NCBI RefSeq assembly: GCF_023554995.1
Contig: NZ_JAMJPK010000003.1
Coordinates: 310,001-374,000 of the forward strand
Reading direction: 5' to 3'
Origin: Halomonas gemina
GTDB taxonomy: Bacteria > Pseudomonadota > Gammaproteobacteria > Pseudomonadales > Halomonadaceae
Length of the DNA: 64,000 nucleotides
The notes beneath the pieces are model-generated. The model searched no databases, had not been told where the DNA came from, and saw nothing but the letters and a program-made list of their open reading frames with translations. Both the position numbers and the translations under genes were made by a program. How positions within the stretch are numbered: the first letter of the stretch is position 1; each line of letters starts with the position of its first letter. This document shows positions 47,807-57,817 of this stretch, piece by piece.

Positions 47807-48696
47807 GCGCTGGCCTCCTTGTTGACCTTGTAGACCTTGATATAGAGCCAGGCGACCACGGCCATGATCATGAACATGGTGAAGGCGATGGTGTTGGCCA
47901 TGCCCATGTCCTGGTTGGCGATGCCGCGGTTGTAGGCCAGGATGCTCATCACCGTCGTCGAACGCCCGGGGCCGCCGCCGGTCATGGTGAAGACCATGTC
48001 GAACTCGCGGAAGGCGCTGGTCATGATGATGATCGACACGAACAGGATGTGGGCGCGAATCATCGGCAGCACCACATGCCAGAGCGTCTGGAAGGCGCCG
48101 GCGCCATCCACCCGGGCAGCCTCGTACATCTCGTCGGGGATCGTGGTCAGGGCCGCGTAGAGCACCAGGATGGCCATCGGGATCAGGTGCCAGGCATTGG
48201 TCAGTGCCGTGGCGAACAGCGCCGTGGCACTGTCGGTCAGCCAGTAGGGGCCCTCGATGCCGATCAGGCCCAGCAGCTGATTGATCACGCCGAAATCCGG
48301 CTCCCACATGAAGAGTCGCCAGGTGATACCGACGATCACCGGGGTCATCACGAAGGGCATCAGGAAAAGCGCCATCCAGCCGGCCTTGAAGCGGATACGC
48401 TTGCCGCTGAGCAGGAAGGCCACCAGCATGCCGACGATCAGGCAGCCGAGAGTATTAGCCAGAGTGAAGAGCAGTGTCACCTTCACCGAGTTAATGAACA
48501 GCGGATCGGTCCAGGCACGGGCGTAGTTCTCCAGGCCGACGAACCACTGGTTGTTGAAGTCGTAGAGGAAGACGTCATGGAGGCTGAAGCGCGCCGCGAT
48601 GCCCAGGGGAAAGGCCACGATCAGTATCATGGCCACCAGGCCGGGCAGCACGAAGTACCAGCCTCGCGTATAGCGATTGAGACTATTATTTTGCAT
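47803..48696 (-). CDS. Sugar ABC transporter permease, MalF type
   Basis: A 297-residue six-helix permease with EAA loop E-A-A-R-V-D-G. GAGGT lies eight bases before the ATG at 48696, preferred over a start ten codons upstream. It is 80 bp downstream of the binding-protein gene. Confidence 0.91.
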   Translation of the reverse strand: MQNNSLNRYTRGWYFVLPGLVAMILIVAFPLGIAARFSLHDVFLYDFNNQWFVGLENYARAWTDPLFINSVKVTLLFTLANTLGCLIVGMLVAFLLSGKRIRFKAGWMALFLMPFVMTPVIVGITWRLFMWEPDFGVINQLLGLIGIEGPYWLTDSATALFATALTNAWHLIPMAILVLYAALTTIPDEMYEAARVDGAGAFQTLWHVVLPMIRAHILFVSIIIMTSAFREFDMVFTMTGGGPGRSTTVMSILAYNRGIANQDMGMANTIAFTMFMIMAVVAWLYIKVYKVNKEASA

Positions 48697-48776
48697 CGAT
48701 TTTACCTCGAAGGGTCGCGGGATCACCGAGTGAAAATCCAGCCGGCACCCGTAGGCACCGACCGGCCATCATCCCG

Positions 48777-50141
48777 TTATCTTTCGAGATAACCGGCGCG
48801 CTGGAAGGTGCGCCGCATATTGTCGACCCAGCGATCCTGCGCCTGTTCCGGGGTCAGGTCGCCACTGAGCACGTCGGTGGCGAAGTCCACGGTACCCTGC
48901 CACATGGCGGTGCCGTACTCGGGAATCCCCTGGCGAACGAAGACGTGCTCCAGGGTCTGCTCATAGGCGGGCAGGAAGTCGGCATAATGCGGCTCGAGGT
49001 TGCGCAGCTCCTCGCTTTCGAAGTGCGCCTTGCGTGAGAACTGCTTGGTGCGTTTACCCCACTCGATCTCGTTGTCCTGCAGCATCCACTTGAGGAACTT
49101 GAAGGACTCCTCGGCGTTATCGGTATCGAGGACGAAGACACCGCCACCGCCCAGGAAGGGCACGCCCTGCTCATAACCCTTGAGGTTGCCCTCGAATTCG
49201 GGCAACGGCTGGTAGTGGACATTGCCCGCGGCCTCACCCTGGGGGTCTTCCACGGTGGAGAGCCCCTGGGGCCACATGGTGGCCATCGCCAGGCGGCCGT
49301 CGCGGAAATAGCTCAGACCCTCGAGGAAGTCCCAGTTGCGTGCCGCGGGTGGCGCCACATCGTTGGCCAGGTCGACGAAGAGATTGGCGGCATCGACCAG
49401 GATCGGATGGTCGAGATCCGGCTCGTAATCCTCGTTCCAGCCTTCCAGGCCGGTGGAGTAGAGCATCACGATAAAGCTGCGCGCCACCCCGCTACCGGCG
49501 CCCAGGGCGTCGGTCCAGCCGTAGAGGTCATGCTCCAGGGTCTCGCCGGCCACCGTTTCCCCCTCCTCGCGGGTGAAGAACTCGGCCACCTCGTAGAGCT
49601 CCTGCCATGTCTGAGGGACCTCGAGCTCGCGACCGTACTGCTCCTTGAACGCTGCCTTTTCATCGGGGTGCTCGAAGTAGTCCTCGCGGGCGATCAGCAT
49701 CGGGGCGGCCGGCGTAGTGGGCAGGGCAATGATCTCGCCGGGACGCGAACTGCTTTCCATGTGGGATTCGCGGATACGTTCCGGGTAGGCGTCGACGTCG
49801 AAGTCGTACTTCTCGATGTAGGGCGTCAGGTCGACGACATGGTCCTTGAAACTGCCGAACCAGCCAGGGCTGTGATAGCCCATGTCCCAGCGGCCAGTGC
49901 CACCGATGGCCTCGATGGACATGCGGTCGCGTAACTGGTCCGGCGGCAGGATCTCACCCTCCACCTTGATACCGGTCTGGCGTTCGTACTCCGGGGCGAA
50001 GTAGTCGACCACGGCATCGGCTTCTTCACCGGGATGCAAGGCCCAGCGGATGGTGACGTCGTCCTGGGCCAGGGCAGCAAGACTGGTGGTGGCCATGGCC
50101 AGGCCCAGCCCCGTGGCACAGAGTCGGTGTGGTGTTGTCAT
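48777..50141 (-). CDS. Sugar ABC transporter binding protein (pentose/polyol type, predicted)
   Basis: A 454-residue exported family 1 binding protein. The signal peptide is cleaved near A-L-A (about residue 25). The mature start T-I-R-W-A-L-H-P-G and the P-T-T-P-A-A-P cleft segment resemble polyol-type binding proteins (sorbitol/mannitol SmoE class), but the ligand cannot be fixed. AGGAG precedes the ATG. It is first of a minus-strand operon with two permeases, an oxidoreductase and tal. The ATPase and xylulokinase are divergent at 50585. A xylulokinase partner favours a pentitol or pentose. Confidence 0.85.
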   Translation of the reverse strand: MTTPHRLCATGLGLAMATTSLAALAQDDVTIRWALHPGEEADAVVDYFAPEYERQTGIKVEGEILPPDQLRDRMSIEAIGGTGRWDMGYHSPGWFGSFKDHVVDLTPYIEKYDFDVDAYPERIRESHMESSSRPGEIIALPTTPAAPMLIAREDYFEHPDEKAAFKEQYGRELEVPQTWQELYEVAEFFTREEGETVAGETLEHDLYGWTDALGAGSGVARSFIVMLYSTGLEGWNEDYEPDLDHPILVDAANLFVDLANDVAPPAARNWDFLEGLSYFRDGRLAMATMWPQGLSTVEDPQGEAAGNVHYQPLPEFEGNLKGYEQGVPFLGGGGVFVLDTDNAEESFKFLKWMLQDNEIEWGKRTKQFSRKAHFESEELRNLEPHYADFLPAYEQTLEHVFVRQGIPEYGTAMWQGTVDFATDVLSGDLTPEQAQDRWVDNMRRTFQRAGYLER

Positions 50142-50584
50142 CTTGCGATCTCCTGGTTAATTGTTGTAGTGCAGCAAATCCTGTCGCACCCCAAAGCGAA
50201 AGATACCCGCGCAAGGTATTCAGCTCACAGCGCTCAGGAAAGCGTCACAGGCGAAAATTGCGAATCGCCTGGGAACAACATAGCGGATTTGCAGAATCGT
50301 GTCAGCAAGCGTTATTAGTAGGCTATGGTGAGGTGAAGCCCGGACGGCAGGGGAGTGAAAATCACACTACGAAAGACGAGGGAATAGCCCTAAAAAATCA
50401 CAAAAAAACAAAAACATATAAGAAATCTGCACAGCGTCTGACAGTCTTATTTCCACCTTGTCATGCGGGATTGAAAAGCAAGGACGCCGCCTTTTCTACG
50501 ACCAATGTCTAACGAACAAGCGCCCAATTCTGCTCGCCATACGACAATTTCCATCAATATAGACCAAAGTAGGGTATAACAATC
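50142..50584. promoter_or_regulatory. Divergent control region of the second sugar ABC system
   Basis: A 443-bp gene-free stretch, distinctly AT-richer than its surroundings, including A-rich runs at about 50390-50425. It holds both promoters. CAGAATCGTGTCAG at 50292-50305 is a CG-centred imperfect palindrome close to the FruR site at 61776. No convincing small gene was seen. No regulator gene is adjacent. Confidence 0.5.
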
Positions 50585-51667
50585 ATGGCTAACATCACGC
50601 TCAACAACATCCAGAAACGCTTCGGTGATGAAGAAGTCATCCATGGCGTCGACTTCGAGATCAAGGACGGCGAATTCGTCATCCTGGTGGGCCCCTCGGG
50701 CTGCGGCAAGTCGACCCTGCTGCGCATGATCGCCGGCCTCGAATCGATCAGCGGCGGTGACGTGCTGATCGGTGACAAGGTGGTCAACGACATGCCGCCC
50801 AAGGCCCGCGATATCGCCATGGTCTTCCAGAGCTATGCGCTCTATCCGCACATGACGGTCGCCGAAAACATGGGTTTCTCGCTCAAGCTGTCGAAGGTCG
50901 ACAAGGCCCAGATCCAGGAAAAGGTCAATGCCGCGGCGGATATCCTCAACCTCGGCGCCCTGCTCAAGCGCTACCCGCGTGAACTCTCCGGCGGCCAGCG
51001 CCAGCGGGTGGCCATGGGTCGCGCCATCGTACGTGATCCCCAGGTCTTCCTGTTCGACGAACCCCTCTCCAACCTCGATGCCAAGCTGCGGGTCTCCATG
51101 CGTACCGAGATCAAGGAACTCCACCAGCGCCTGAAGACCACCACCGTCTACGTCACCCACGACCAGATCGAGGCCATGACCATGGCCGACCGCATCGTCG
51201 TTCTGCATGAGGGATACGTCCAGCAGATGGGGACCCCACTGGAGCTCTATGACAGCCCCGCCAACCTCTTCGTGGCCAGCTTCATGGGCAGCCCGGGGAT
51301 GAACCTGATCCACGGCTGGCCCAAGGAGGATGGCCGCTTCGAGGTTCGGGGCGGCGGGCACCTGCCCATGGGCGAGCTGGAGACCGGCAAGCGCCCCAGC
51401 GACACCATCTACGGCATCCGCCCCGAGGACATCACCCTGACCGACGAGGGCGTGCCGGTGGAGGTCATCTCGGTGGAACCCACCGGAGCCGAGATCCATG
51501 TCGTGGCGAGGCTCGGTGACCAGCACATCACCGTGGTCTTCCGCGAACGCCACGACGTGCACCCAGGCGAGACCATTCACCTGGCGCTGGACCTCGACAA
51601 GGTCCATCTCTTCGATGCCGACAGCGGCGAGCGGATCGCCTGGCATCCCACCACCCGGGCCGCCTGA
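50585..51667 (+). CDS. Sugar ABC transporter ATPase, MalK/UgpC type
   Basis: A 360-residue ATPase with Walker A G-P-S-G-C-G-K-S-T, signature L-S-G-G-Q-R-Q-R-V, Walker B F-L-F-D-E-P and a C-terminal TOBE region. It energises the permeases at 46964 and 47803, encoded divergently. The start lacks a good Shine-Dalgarno (TAGGG only), unlike its neighbours. The next gene begins 2 bp after its stop. Confidence 0.9.
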   Translation: MANITLNNIQKRFGDEEVIHGVDFEIKDGEFVILVGPSGCGKSTLLRMIAGLESISGGDVLIGDKVVNDMPPKARDIAMVFQSYALYPHMTVAENMGFSLKLSKVDKAQIQEKVNAAADILNLGALLKRYPRELSGGQRQRVAMGRAIVRDPQVFLFDEPLSNLDAKLRVSMRTEIKELHQRLKTTTVYVTHDQIEAMTMADRIVVLHEGYVQQMGTPLELYDSPANLFVASFMGSPGMNLIHGWPKEDGRFEVRGGGHLPMGELETGKRPSDTIYGIRPEDITLTDEGVPVEVISVEPTGAEIHVVARLGDQHITVVFRERHDVHPGETIHLALDLDKVHLFDADSGERIAWHPTTRAA

Positions 51668-51669
51668 GC

Positions 51670-53199
51670 ATGACAGACGTCAGAACATTTCTCGGTCTGG
51701 ATGTCGGCACCAGTGCGCTGAAGGGCGTACTGGTGGACCATGAGCAGCGACTGCTGGCCACGGCCAGCGCGGACTACCCCATCTCGCACCCCGGGCCGGG
51801 CCGGGCGGAACAATCGCCGACCCTGTGGTGGCAGGCCCTGGAAACCGTCATGGCCGAGCTGCGCCACCTTAGCCCCGAGGCGCTCGCCCAGGTTGCCGGC
51901 ATCGGCCTCTCGGGACAGATGCACGGCCTGGTGCTTCAGGAGGCGAGCGGGGAATCCCCGCGACCGGCGATCCTCTGGAACGATGGTCGCGCCGACCGCG
52001 AGAGCCGCGAGCTCAACCGACAACTTCCCTGGCTCGGCGAACGTACCGGCATCGGCGCCATGCCTTCCTTCTGGCCCGCCAAGCTGCGCTGGCTGGCGCA
52101 ACACGACCCCGCCGCGCTGAACGAGGCCAGCCACCTGCTGCTGCCCAAGGACCAGCTGCGCTGGCGCCTGAGTGGCGAGTGGATTACCGACAGATGCGAC
52201 GCCTCGGGCACCCAACTGCTGGATCAGGCCGAGCGTGACTGGTGCGACGACCTGCTGGCCGAGCTCGGCATCGACCGCGAGCGGTTGCCGCGGCTTGTCG
52301 AGGGCAGCGAGGTGGGAGGCATTCTGGCGCCCTCACTGGCGGCGCGCTGGGGCCTGCCCGAGGGAGTAATCATCGCCGGCGGATCCGGCGACGTGGCCGC
52401 CGGCGCCGTGGGCATCGGCGCCATCGACGAGGGCGACGCCTTCCTGACCCTGGGCACCTCAAGCCAGGTGTTCGTCAGCACCGAGGGCTACCGGCCGCGC
52501 CCGGACCAGTGCCTGCATGCCTTTTCCCACGCCCTGCCCGGACGCTGGTTCCAGATGGCCGCCATGCTCACCGGCGCCTCGGCGCTGGACTGGGCGGCGA
52601 AATTGACCGGCCTGTCCATCGAGCAGGCCCTGGCCCTGGCCGAGCGGGAACCCGCCGGACCGGTCGGGGTGATCTTTCTGCCCTACCTGAATGGCGAACG
52701 CACCCCCCATGACGACCCCCAGGCCCGCGGGGTGCTCTTCGGCCTCACCCCGGCCAGTGGCCAGGGCGAGGTGATCAGGGCGGTGCTCGAAGGGATCGGC
52801 TACAGCCTGCGAGAGGCGCGTGAGGTCATCGAGGGCGCCGGTACGCCCATCGAGCGACTCGCGGTCATCGGTGGCGGCACGCGAAGCCGCTACTGGTTAA
52901 GGCTGCTGGCCAGCATCATTGACCGCCCCCTGGTGCGCTATCGCGACAGCGAGACCGGTCCCGCCTTCGGTGCCGCTCGTCTAGCCAGGCTGGCGGTCAC
53001 CGGCGAGCCGATGGCAACGGTCTGCCAACGGCCACCCATCGATGAGATCTTCGAGCCCGACCCGACGTTGGTCGAGCGCTACGCTGGTGCCTACCCGCGT
53101 TACCGTGAGCTCTATCGGTCGCTCGCCCCGCTGTTCGCGCAGTCCGCAAGCGAAGTGCCGGCCAGCGAGTCAGATTCAACGCCTATCACGACGAAGTAA
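51670..53199 (+). CDS. xylB: Xylulokinase
   Basis: A 509-residue FGGY-family kinase, cytoplasmic. The phosphate-1 motif is L-D-V-G-T-S-A-L-K-G, and G-L-S-G-Q-M-H-G plus I-L-W-N-D-G-R mark the xylulokinase branch. The C-terminal adenosine motif region begins G-G-G-T-R-S-R-Y-W. It phosphorylates D-xylulose to xylulose 5-phosphate, feeding the pentose phosphate pathway, whose local tkt and tal copies are broken. It lies 2 bp after the ATPase, so it is translationally coupled. A related pentulose specificity cannot be excluded. Confidence 0.9.
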   Translation: MTDVRTFLGLDVGTSALKGVLVDHEQRLLATASADYPISHPGPGRAEQSPTLWWQALETVMAELRHLSPEALAQVAGIGLSGQMHGLVLQEASGESPRPAILWNDGRADRESRELNRQLPWLGERTGIGAMPSFWPAKLRWLAQHDPAALNEASHLLLPKDQLRWRLSGEWITDRCDASGTQLLDQAERDWCDDLLAELGIDRERLPRLVEGSEVGGILAPSLAARWGLPEGVIIAGGSGDVAAGAVGIGAIDEGDAFLTLGTSSQVFVSTEGYRPRPDQCLHAFSHALPGRWFQMAAMLTGASALDWAAKLTGLSIEQALALAEREPAGPVGVIFLPYLNGERTPHDDPQARGVLFGLTPASGQGEVIRAVLEGIGYSLREAREVIEGAGTPIERLAVIGGGTRSRYWLRLLASIIDRPLVRYRDSETGPAFGAARLARLAVTGEPMATVCQRPPIDEIFEPDPTLVERYAGAYPRYRELYRSLAPLFAQSASEVPASESDSTPITTK

Positions 53200-53277
53200 G
53201 ACGTCGTCTATCGCGACCTGCCGCCTGGTTAGCATCGAAAGACGAGGACCGGAGGCGCCCTTCGTCATGGCTCGGCG

Positions 53278-54312
53278 TCATAGATCGGAGGATTTTCCCC
53301 AGAGGTTGATGCCGGCATCGAAGACGGACTGGGCGTCGATCTCGGCGAGTTCCTCGGCACTGAACGCCAGGTTATCCAGGGCGGCCACGTTGTCCTCCAG
53401 TTGCTCGACCCGGCTCGCGCCGAGCAGTACCGAGGTGACCCGTGAATCACGGAGCAACCAGGCCAGTGCCATCTGTGCCAGGCTCTGTCCTCGACGCCGG
53501 GCGATGGCATCGAGCGCCCTCGCCCGGGCCAGGTTGTCGTCACTCAGGTGTTCGGGACGCAGGGAACCGCCACCGGGCTGGTTGATGCGCGCCGACTCCG
53601 GCACTCCCTCCAGATACTTGTCGGTGAGCAGACCCTGGGCCAGCGGGGTAAAGGCGATGCAGCCCATGCCCTCGGCCTGCAGGGTCTCGAGGAGCTCCTC
53701 CTCCACCCAGCGGTTGAAGAGATTGTAGGAGGGCTGGTGGATCAGGCAGGGCAGGCCGCGCTCGCGCAGCAGGCCGACGATCTCCCGGGTCCGAGGCGCC
53801 GAGTAGGAAGAGACCCCCACGTAGAGCGCCTTGCCCTGCTCCACCGCGCTGACCAGGGCGCCGGCGGTTTCCTCGGGAGGGGTAGCGGGGTCCACGCAGT
53901 GGGAGTAGAAGATATCCACGTAGTCGAGGCCCATCCGCGAGAGGCTCTGGTCCAGGCTGGCCAGCAGCGACTTGCGTGAGCCTCCCTGGCCATGGGGGCC
54001 CGGCCACATGGGGTATCCCGCCTTGGTGGAGATGATCAGCTCATCGCGATAAGGCAGGAAGTCTTCCCGCATCAGGCGACCGAAATTGCGCTCGGCACTG
54101 CCCGGCGGCGGTCCATAGTTGTTGGCCAGATCGAAGTGGATGATGCCCAGGTCGAAGGCGCGGCGCAGCAGGTGGCGCTGGTTGTCGAGGGCATCGACAT
54201 CGCCGAAGTTGTGCCATAGCCCCAGCGAGAGCGCGGGGAGCAGGAGGCCACTGCGCCCACAGCGGCGATAGTGCATGTCCTCGTAGCGCGAGGCATCGGC
54301 CTGATAAGGCAT
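53278..54312 (-). CDS. Aldo/keto reductase, YghZ/GprA-like
   Basis: A 344-residue aldo/keto reductase of the YghZ (L-glyceraldehyde 3-phosphate reductase) branch. Visible marks are R-R-C-G-R-S-G-L near the N-terminus, F-D-L-A-N-N-Y-G-P-P-P-G-S-A-E, and I-S-T-K-A-G-Y. It uses NADPH. It starts 5 bp after the pgi stop with AAAGGAG upstream of the ATG at 54312, so it is co-transcribed with pgi. It is convergent with xylB. A sugar-phosphate aldehyde substrate is plausible. Confidence 0.9.
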   Translation of the reverse strand: MPYQADASRYEDMHYRRCGRSGLLLPALSLGLWHNFGDVDALDNQRHLLRRAFDLGIIHFDLANNYGPPPGSAERNFGRLMREDFLPYRDELIISTKAGYPMWPGPHGQGGSRKSLLASLDQSLSRMGLDYVDIFYSHCVDPATPPEETAGALVSAVEQGKALYVGVSSYSAPRTREIVGLLRERGLPCLIHQPSYNLFNRWVEEELLETLQAEGMGCIAFTPLAQGLLTDKYLEGVPESARINQPGGGSLRPEHLSDDNLARARALDAIARRRGQSLAQMALAWLLRDSRVTSVLLGASRVEQLEDNVAALDNLAFSAEELAEIDAQSVFDAGINLWGKSSDL

Positions 54313-54316
54313 CACA

Positions 54317-55990
54317 TCACTCCTTTCGGGTCTTCTTCTTGCCGCTGCGTGGCTTGGCGGCGCCCGTATCCTCGCCTTGCGAGCGGGGAGACGTAAAGTG
54401 CCCGCGCACCAGCGCCAGCAGGCCCTGGGTGGAGGCGTCGAAGTCCTGGCTGTGGGCGTCGATGCGTTCGCTGATCTCGCCGGCGATGCGCTTGCCCAGC
54501 TGCACGCCCCACTGGTCGAAGGAGTTGATGTTCCAGATCACCCCCTGGACGAACACCTTGTGCTCGTAGAGCGCGATCAGCGCGCCGAGGGTCTTCGGCG
54601 TCAGCTCGTCGAGCAGCAGCACGCTGGAGGGGCGGTTGCCCGGGCAGCTGTAGGGGTCGGGCCGGCTGCCGCTTCCCTCGCCCCCCTTGAGGCTGCCCTC
54701 CATGAAGGCGTTGGCCTGGGCCAGCATGTTGGTGAGCAGCGCGAAGTGGTGCTCCTCCATGCCCGGCTCGGGCTTGAGCGAGGCGATGAAGTCGATGGGT
54801 ACGTAGCGGGTGCCCTGGTGCAGCAGCTGGAAGAAGGCGTGCTGGCCATTGGAGCCGGTCTGGCCCCAGACGATGGGCCCGGTCTTGTAGTCCACCGGGT
54901 GGCCGAAGATGTCCACCGACTTGCCGTTGGACTCCATGTCGAGCTGCTGCAGGAAGGCCGGCAGCTGATGCAGCGCCTGGTCGTAGGGCACGATGGCCTG
55001 GGTCTCGGCGCCCTGGAAGTTGATGTGCCAGATGCCGATCAGCGCCATCAGCACCGGCATGTTCTCGGCGAAGGGCGCGGCGAGGAAGTGCTGGTCCATC
55101 TCGTAGGCGCCCTCGAGCAGTTCCATGAAGCCCTCGAAGCCGATGGAGAGCGCGATGGGCAACCCGATGGAGGACCACATCGAGTAGCGCCCGCCGACCC
55201 AGGCCCAGAACTCGAAGACGTTCTCCTCGCGGATGCCGAATTCCATGGCCGCCGCCTTGTTGGTGGAGGCGGCGATGAAGTGCGCCCCCACGTCGGCGTC
55301 GGGGCCGGCGTTGTCGAGGAACCAGCGCCGCGCGGTATGGGCGTTGAGCAGCGTCTCCTGGGTGGAGAAGGTCTTGGTGGAAACGATGAACAGGGTGGTG
55401 GCCGGGTCGAGGCGGCTGAGCACCTTCTGGATGTGCGCGCCGTCGACGTTGGAGACGAAATGGAAACTGAGCTCGGGATGGCGGTACTTGAGCAGCGCCC
55501 GGCAGGCCATGTTGGGGCCCAGGTCCGAGCCGCCGATGCCGATGTTGACCACATCCTTGATGCGCTGGCCATCGAAGCCCGTCCACTCGCCGCTGCGCAC
55601 CGCCTCGGAGAAGGCGCGGATCTGCTCGCGGGTGCGCTGGATCTCCGGCATCACGTCCTTTCCGTCGACCTTGAGCGGCCCATCGCCGAGGTTGCGCAGG
55701 GCCGTATGGAGGACGGGCCGGTCCTCGGTGACGTTGATGATGTCGCCGGAGAACATCTGGGCGCGGCGCTGGACGAGTGCGGAGTGCTCGGCGAGCTCGA
55801 TCAGGGTCTCGAGCACCTCATCGGAGACCGGCTGCTTGGAGTAGTCGAGGAAGAGCCCGCCGACGCGCAGGCTCATCTTCTCGAAGCGCTTGGGATCGGC
55901 GGCGAAATAGTCGCGGATGCGGTCGTTGGCGGTGGTCTGCTGCAGGCCCTCGAGGGCCTGCCAGGTGATGCTGCGGGTGAGCTGGAACAT
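54317..55990 (-). CDS. pgi: Glucose-6-phosphate isomerase
   Basis: An intact 557-residue Pgi that interconverts glucose and fructose 6-phosphates. It has G-I-G-G-S-D-L-G-P, the phosphate-binding S-T-K-T-F, the catalytic Glu/His region and the family signature G-x-L-I-A-L-Y-E-H-K-V-F-V-Q-G. The C-terminus is a basic Arg/Lys tail. It lies downstream of the fructose PTS genes, so fructose-derived hexose phosphate can run back to glucose 6-phosphate. Its central part is nearly identical to the remnant at 42764-43170. It contains two copies of CCTGGGTGGAG 933 bp apart. Confidence 0.96.
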   Translation of the reverse strand: MFQLTRSITWQALEGLQQTTANDRIRDYFAADPKRFEKMSLRVGGLFLDYSKQPVSDEVLETLIELAEHSALVQRRAQMFSGDIINVTEDRPVLHTALRNLGDGPLKVDGKDVMPEIQRTREQIRAFSEAVRSGEWTGFDGQRIKDVVNIGIGGSDLGPNMACRALLKYRHPELSFHFVSNVDGAHIQKVLSRLDPATTLFIVSTKTFSTQETLLNAHTARRWFLDNAGPDADVGAHFIAASTNKAAAMEFGIREENVFEFWAWVGGRYSMWSSIGLPIALSIGFEGFMELLEGAYEMDQHFLAAPFAENMPVLMALIGIWHINFQGAETQAIVPYDQALHQLPAFLQQLDMESNGKSVDIFGHPVDYKTGPIVWGQTGSNGQHAFFQLLHQGTRYVPIDFIASLKPEPGMEEHHFALLTNMLAQANAFMEGSLKGGEGSGSRPDPYSCPGNRPSSVLLLDELTPKTLGALIALYEHKVFVQGVIWNINSFDQWGVQLGKRIAGEISERIDAHSQDFDASTQGLLALVRGHFTSPRSQGEDTGAAKPRSGKKKTRKE

Positions 55991-56038
55991 GGGATGAAAC
56001 CTCTGCCTGTTGTCGGGGGGGGAATGCGAGGGCGTTGC

Positions 56039-57817
56039 TCAGGCCCGGGCCTCGACGGCCACGGCCTGGCTGCCGCGCTTGATCGCCGCATACCCGAGGC
56101 CAGTCACCAGGGAACCGATGATGATGGCGGCGAGATAGAGCAGCACCGGGTTGATGGCGTTGGGGATCAGCAGCACGAAGATGCCGCCGTGGGGAGCCAT
56201 CAGCTTGGCACCCACCAGCATGGAGAGCGCGCCGGTGATCGCCCCGCCGACCATGCACACCGGGATCACCCGCAGCGGGTCCTTGGCGGCGAAGGGAATG
56301 GCGCCCTCGCTGATGAAGCAGAAGCCCAGCACGAAGGAGGCCTTGCCCGCCTCGCGCTCCGGCTCGGAGAATTTGTGGCGTGCCACGAAGCTGGCAATGC
56401 CCATGCCGATGGCCGGCACCATGCCCGCGGCCATGATCGCCGCCATGGGGCCATAGGTCTCGGAGGCCAGCAGCCCTACGCCGAAGGTGTAGGCGGCCTT
56501 GTTGACCGGCCCACCGAGATCGAAGCACATCATGGCGCCGAGCAGGATGCCGAGCAGCACGGCGTTGGTGGAGCCCATGTTCTCGAGGAAGGTGGTCAGT
56601 GCGGAAAGGATGGCCGCTACCGGCTCGCCGACGACATAGATCATGGTCAGGCCGGTGATCAGGCTCGCCACCAGCGGGATGATCAGGATCGGCTTGAGGG
56701 ACTCGACGCTCGACGGCAGCTTCACATGGCGAGTCACCGCCAGCGCCACGTAGCCGGCCAAGAAGCCCGCCAGGATGCCGCCGATGAAGCCGGCGCCGAT
56801 CTCCGAGGCGAGCATGCCGCCGATCATCCCCGGGGCGATGCCCGGCCGGTCGGCGATGGAGTAGGCGATGTAGCCGGCCAGCACCGGTACCATCAGCGCG
56901 AAGGCGGTGCCGCCACCGATCTGCATCAGCGCCGCGGCCAGGGTGCCCTCCTGCTGAAAGGCCTCGATGCCGAACACGAAGGAGAGCGCGATCAGCAGGC
57001 CCCCGGCCACCACCATGGGCAGCATGAAGGAGACCCCGGTGAGCAGGTGCTGGTAGACGCCCTTCTCCCTGCTGCCCTTACTCTTGCCACCCTTGCCCCT
57101 GCCGTCCTTGTTGGCCTCACCGCCGGCTGGTGCGCCACCCGCCTGCTCCACCTCGGCCTCTTCGAGTGCCGCCTCGATGGTCGGCGTCGGCTTCTTCAGG
57201 GCGTTGCCGGTGGAGGTGCGATAGACACGCTTGCCGGCGAAGCGGACCGCATCGACCTCGATGTCACAGGCCAGGATCACCAGGTCGGCCGCGGCGATCT
57301 CCTCCTCGCTGAGCTGGTCCTGGGCGCCCACCGAGCCCTGGGTCTCCACGCGGATCTCGTGGCCCAACGCCTTGCCCGCCTCGGCCAGCGCCTCGGCGGC
57401 CATGAAGGTATGGGCCACGCCGGTCGGGCAGGCGGTCACCGCCACGATCTTGCGCTGGCCTCCGCTGTCCGGCCGGGCGAGCGGTGCCTCGCTTTCGGCG
57501 GGCGGCGTGTACTCGCTGGCCTCGCGGCTGGTCCGCTCGAGGAAGGCACGCGGGTCGGGCAGGGCCTGGTCGATGGCGGCGCGGAACAGGCGCTTGCCGG
57601 CAAACCGCGCCGGCGCCGGCACGTGATCGGCGGCGACCACCACCAGGTCCGCCTCGGCGATCTCCTCGGCAGTGACGGGTGTCGGCGGCTCGAGTTCGCC
57701 GTGCATCTCGACCCGGGTCTGCCAGCCGAGGCGGCTGGCGGCCTGCTCGAGGCGACGGGCGGCGAGGAAGGTGGTGGCCATGCCGCTGGGGCAGGCGGTG
57801 ATGATGATGGCGTTCAT
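56039..57817 (-). CDS. fruA: PTS fructose transporter subunit IIBC, FruA
   Basis: A 592-residue B'-B-C protein. The first IIB-like domain (about 1-100) has Cys in T-A-C-P-S-G-M-A-T-T-F; the second (about 120-220) has the canonical phospho-Cys motif T-A-C-P-T-G-V-A-H-T-F. A Lys/Gly-rich linker and a multi-helix IIC channel domain follow. It phosphorylates fructose to fructose 1-phosphate during import. The start at 57817 overlaps fruK by 4 bp. Confidence 0.95.
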   Translation of the reverse strand: MNAIIITACPSGMATTFLAARRLEQAASRLGWQTRVEMHGELEPPTPVTAEEIAEADLVVVAADHVPAPARFAGKRLFRAAIDQALPDPRAFLERTSREASEYTPPAESEAPLARPDSGGQRKIVAVTACPTGVAHTFMAAEALAEAGKALGHEIRVETQGSVGAQDQLSEEEIAAADLVILACDIEVDAVRFAGKRVYRTSTGNALKKPTPTIEAALEEAEVEQAGGAPAGGEANKDGRGKGGKSKGSREKGVYQHLLTGVSFMLPMVVAGGLLIALSFVFGIEAFQQEGTLAAALMQIGGGTAFALMVPVLAGYIAYSIADRPGIAPGMIGGMLASEIGAGFIGGILAGFLAGYVALAVTRHVKLPSSVESLKPILIIPLVASLITGLTMIYVVGEPVAAILSALTTFLENMGSTNAVLLGILLGAMMCFDLGGPVNKAAYTFGVGLLASETYGPMAAIMAAGMVPAIGMGIASFVARHKFSEPEREAGKASFVLGFCFISEGAIPFAAKDPLRVIPVCMVGGAITGALSMLVGAKLMAPHGGIFVLLIPNAINPVLLYLAAIIIGSLVTGLGYAAIKRGSQAVAVEARA

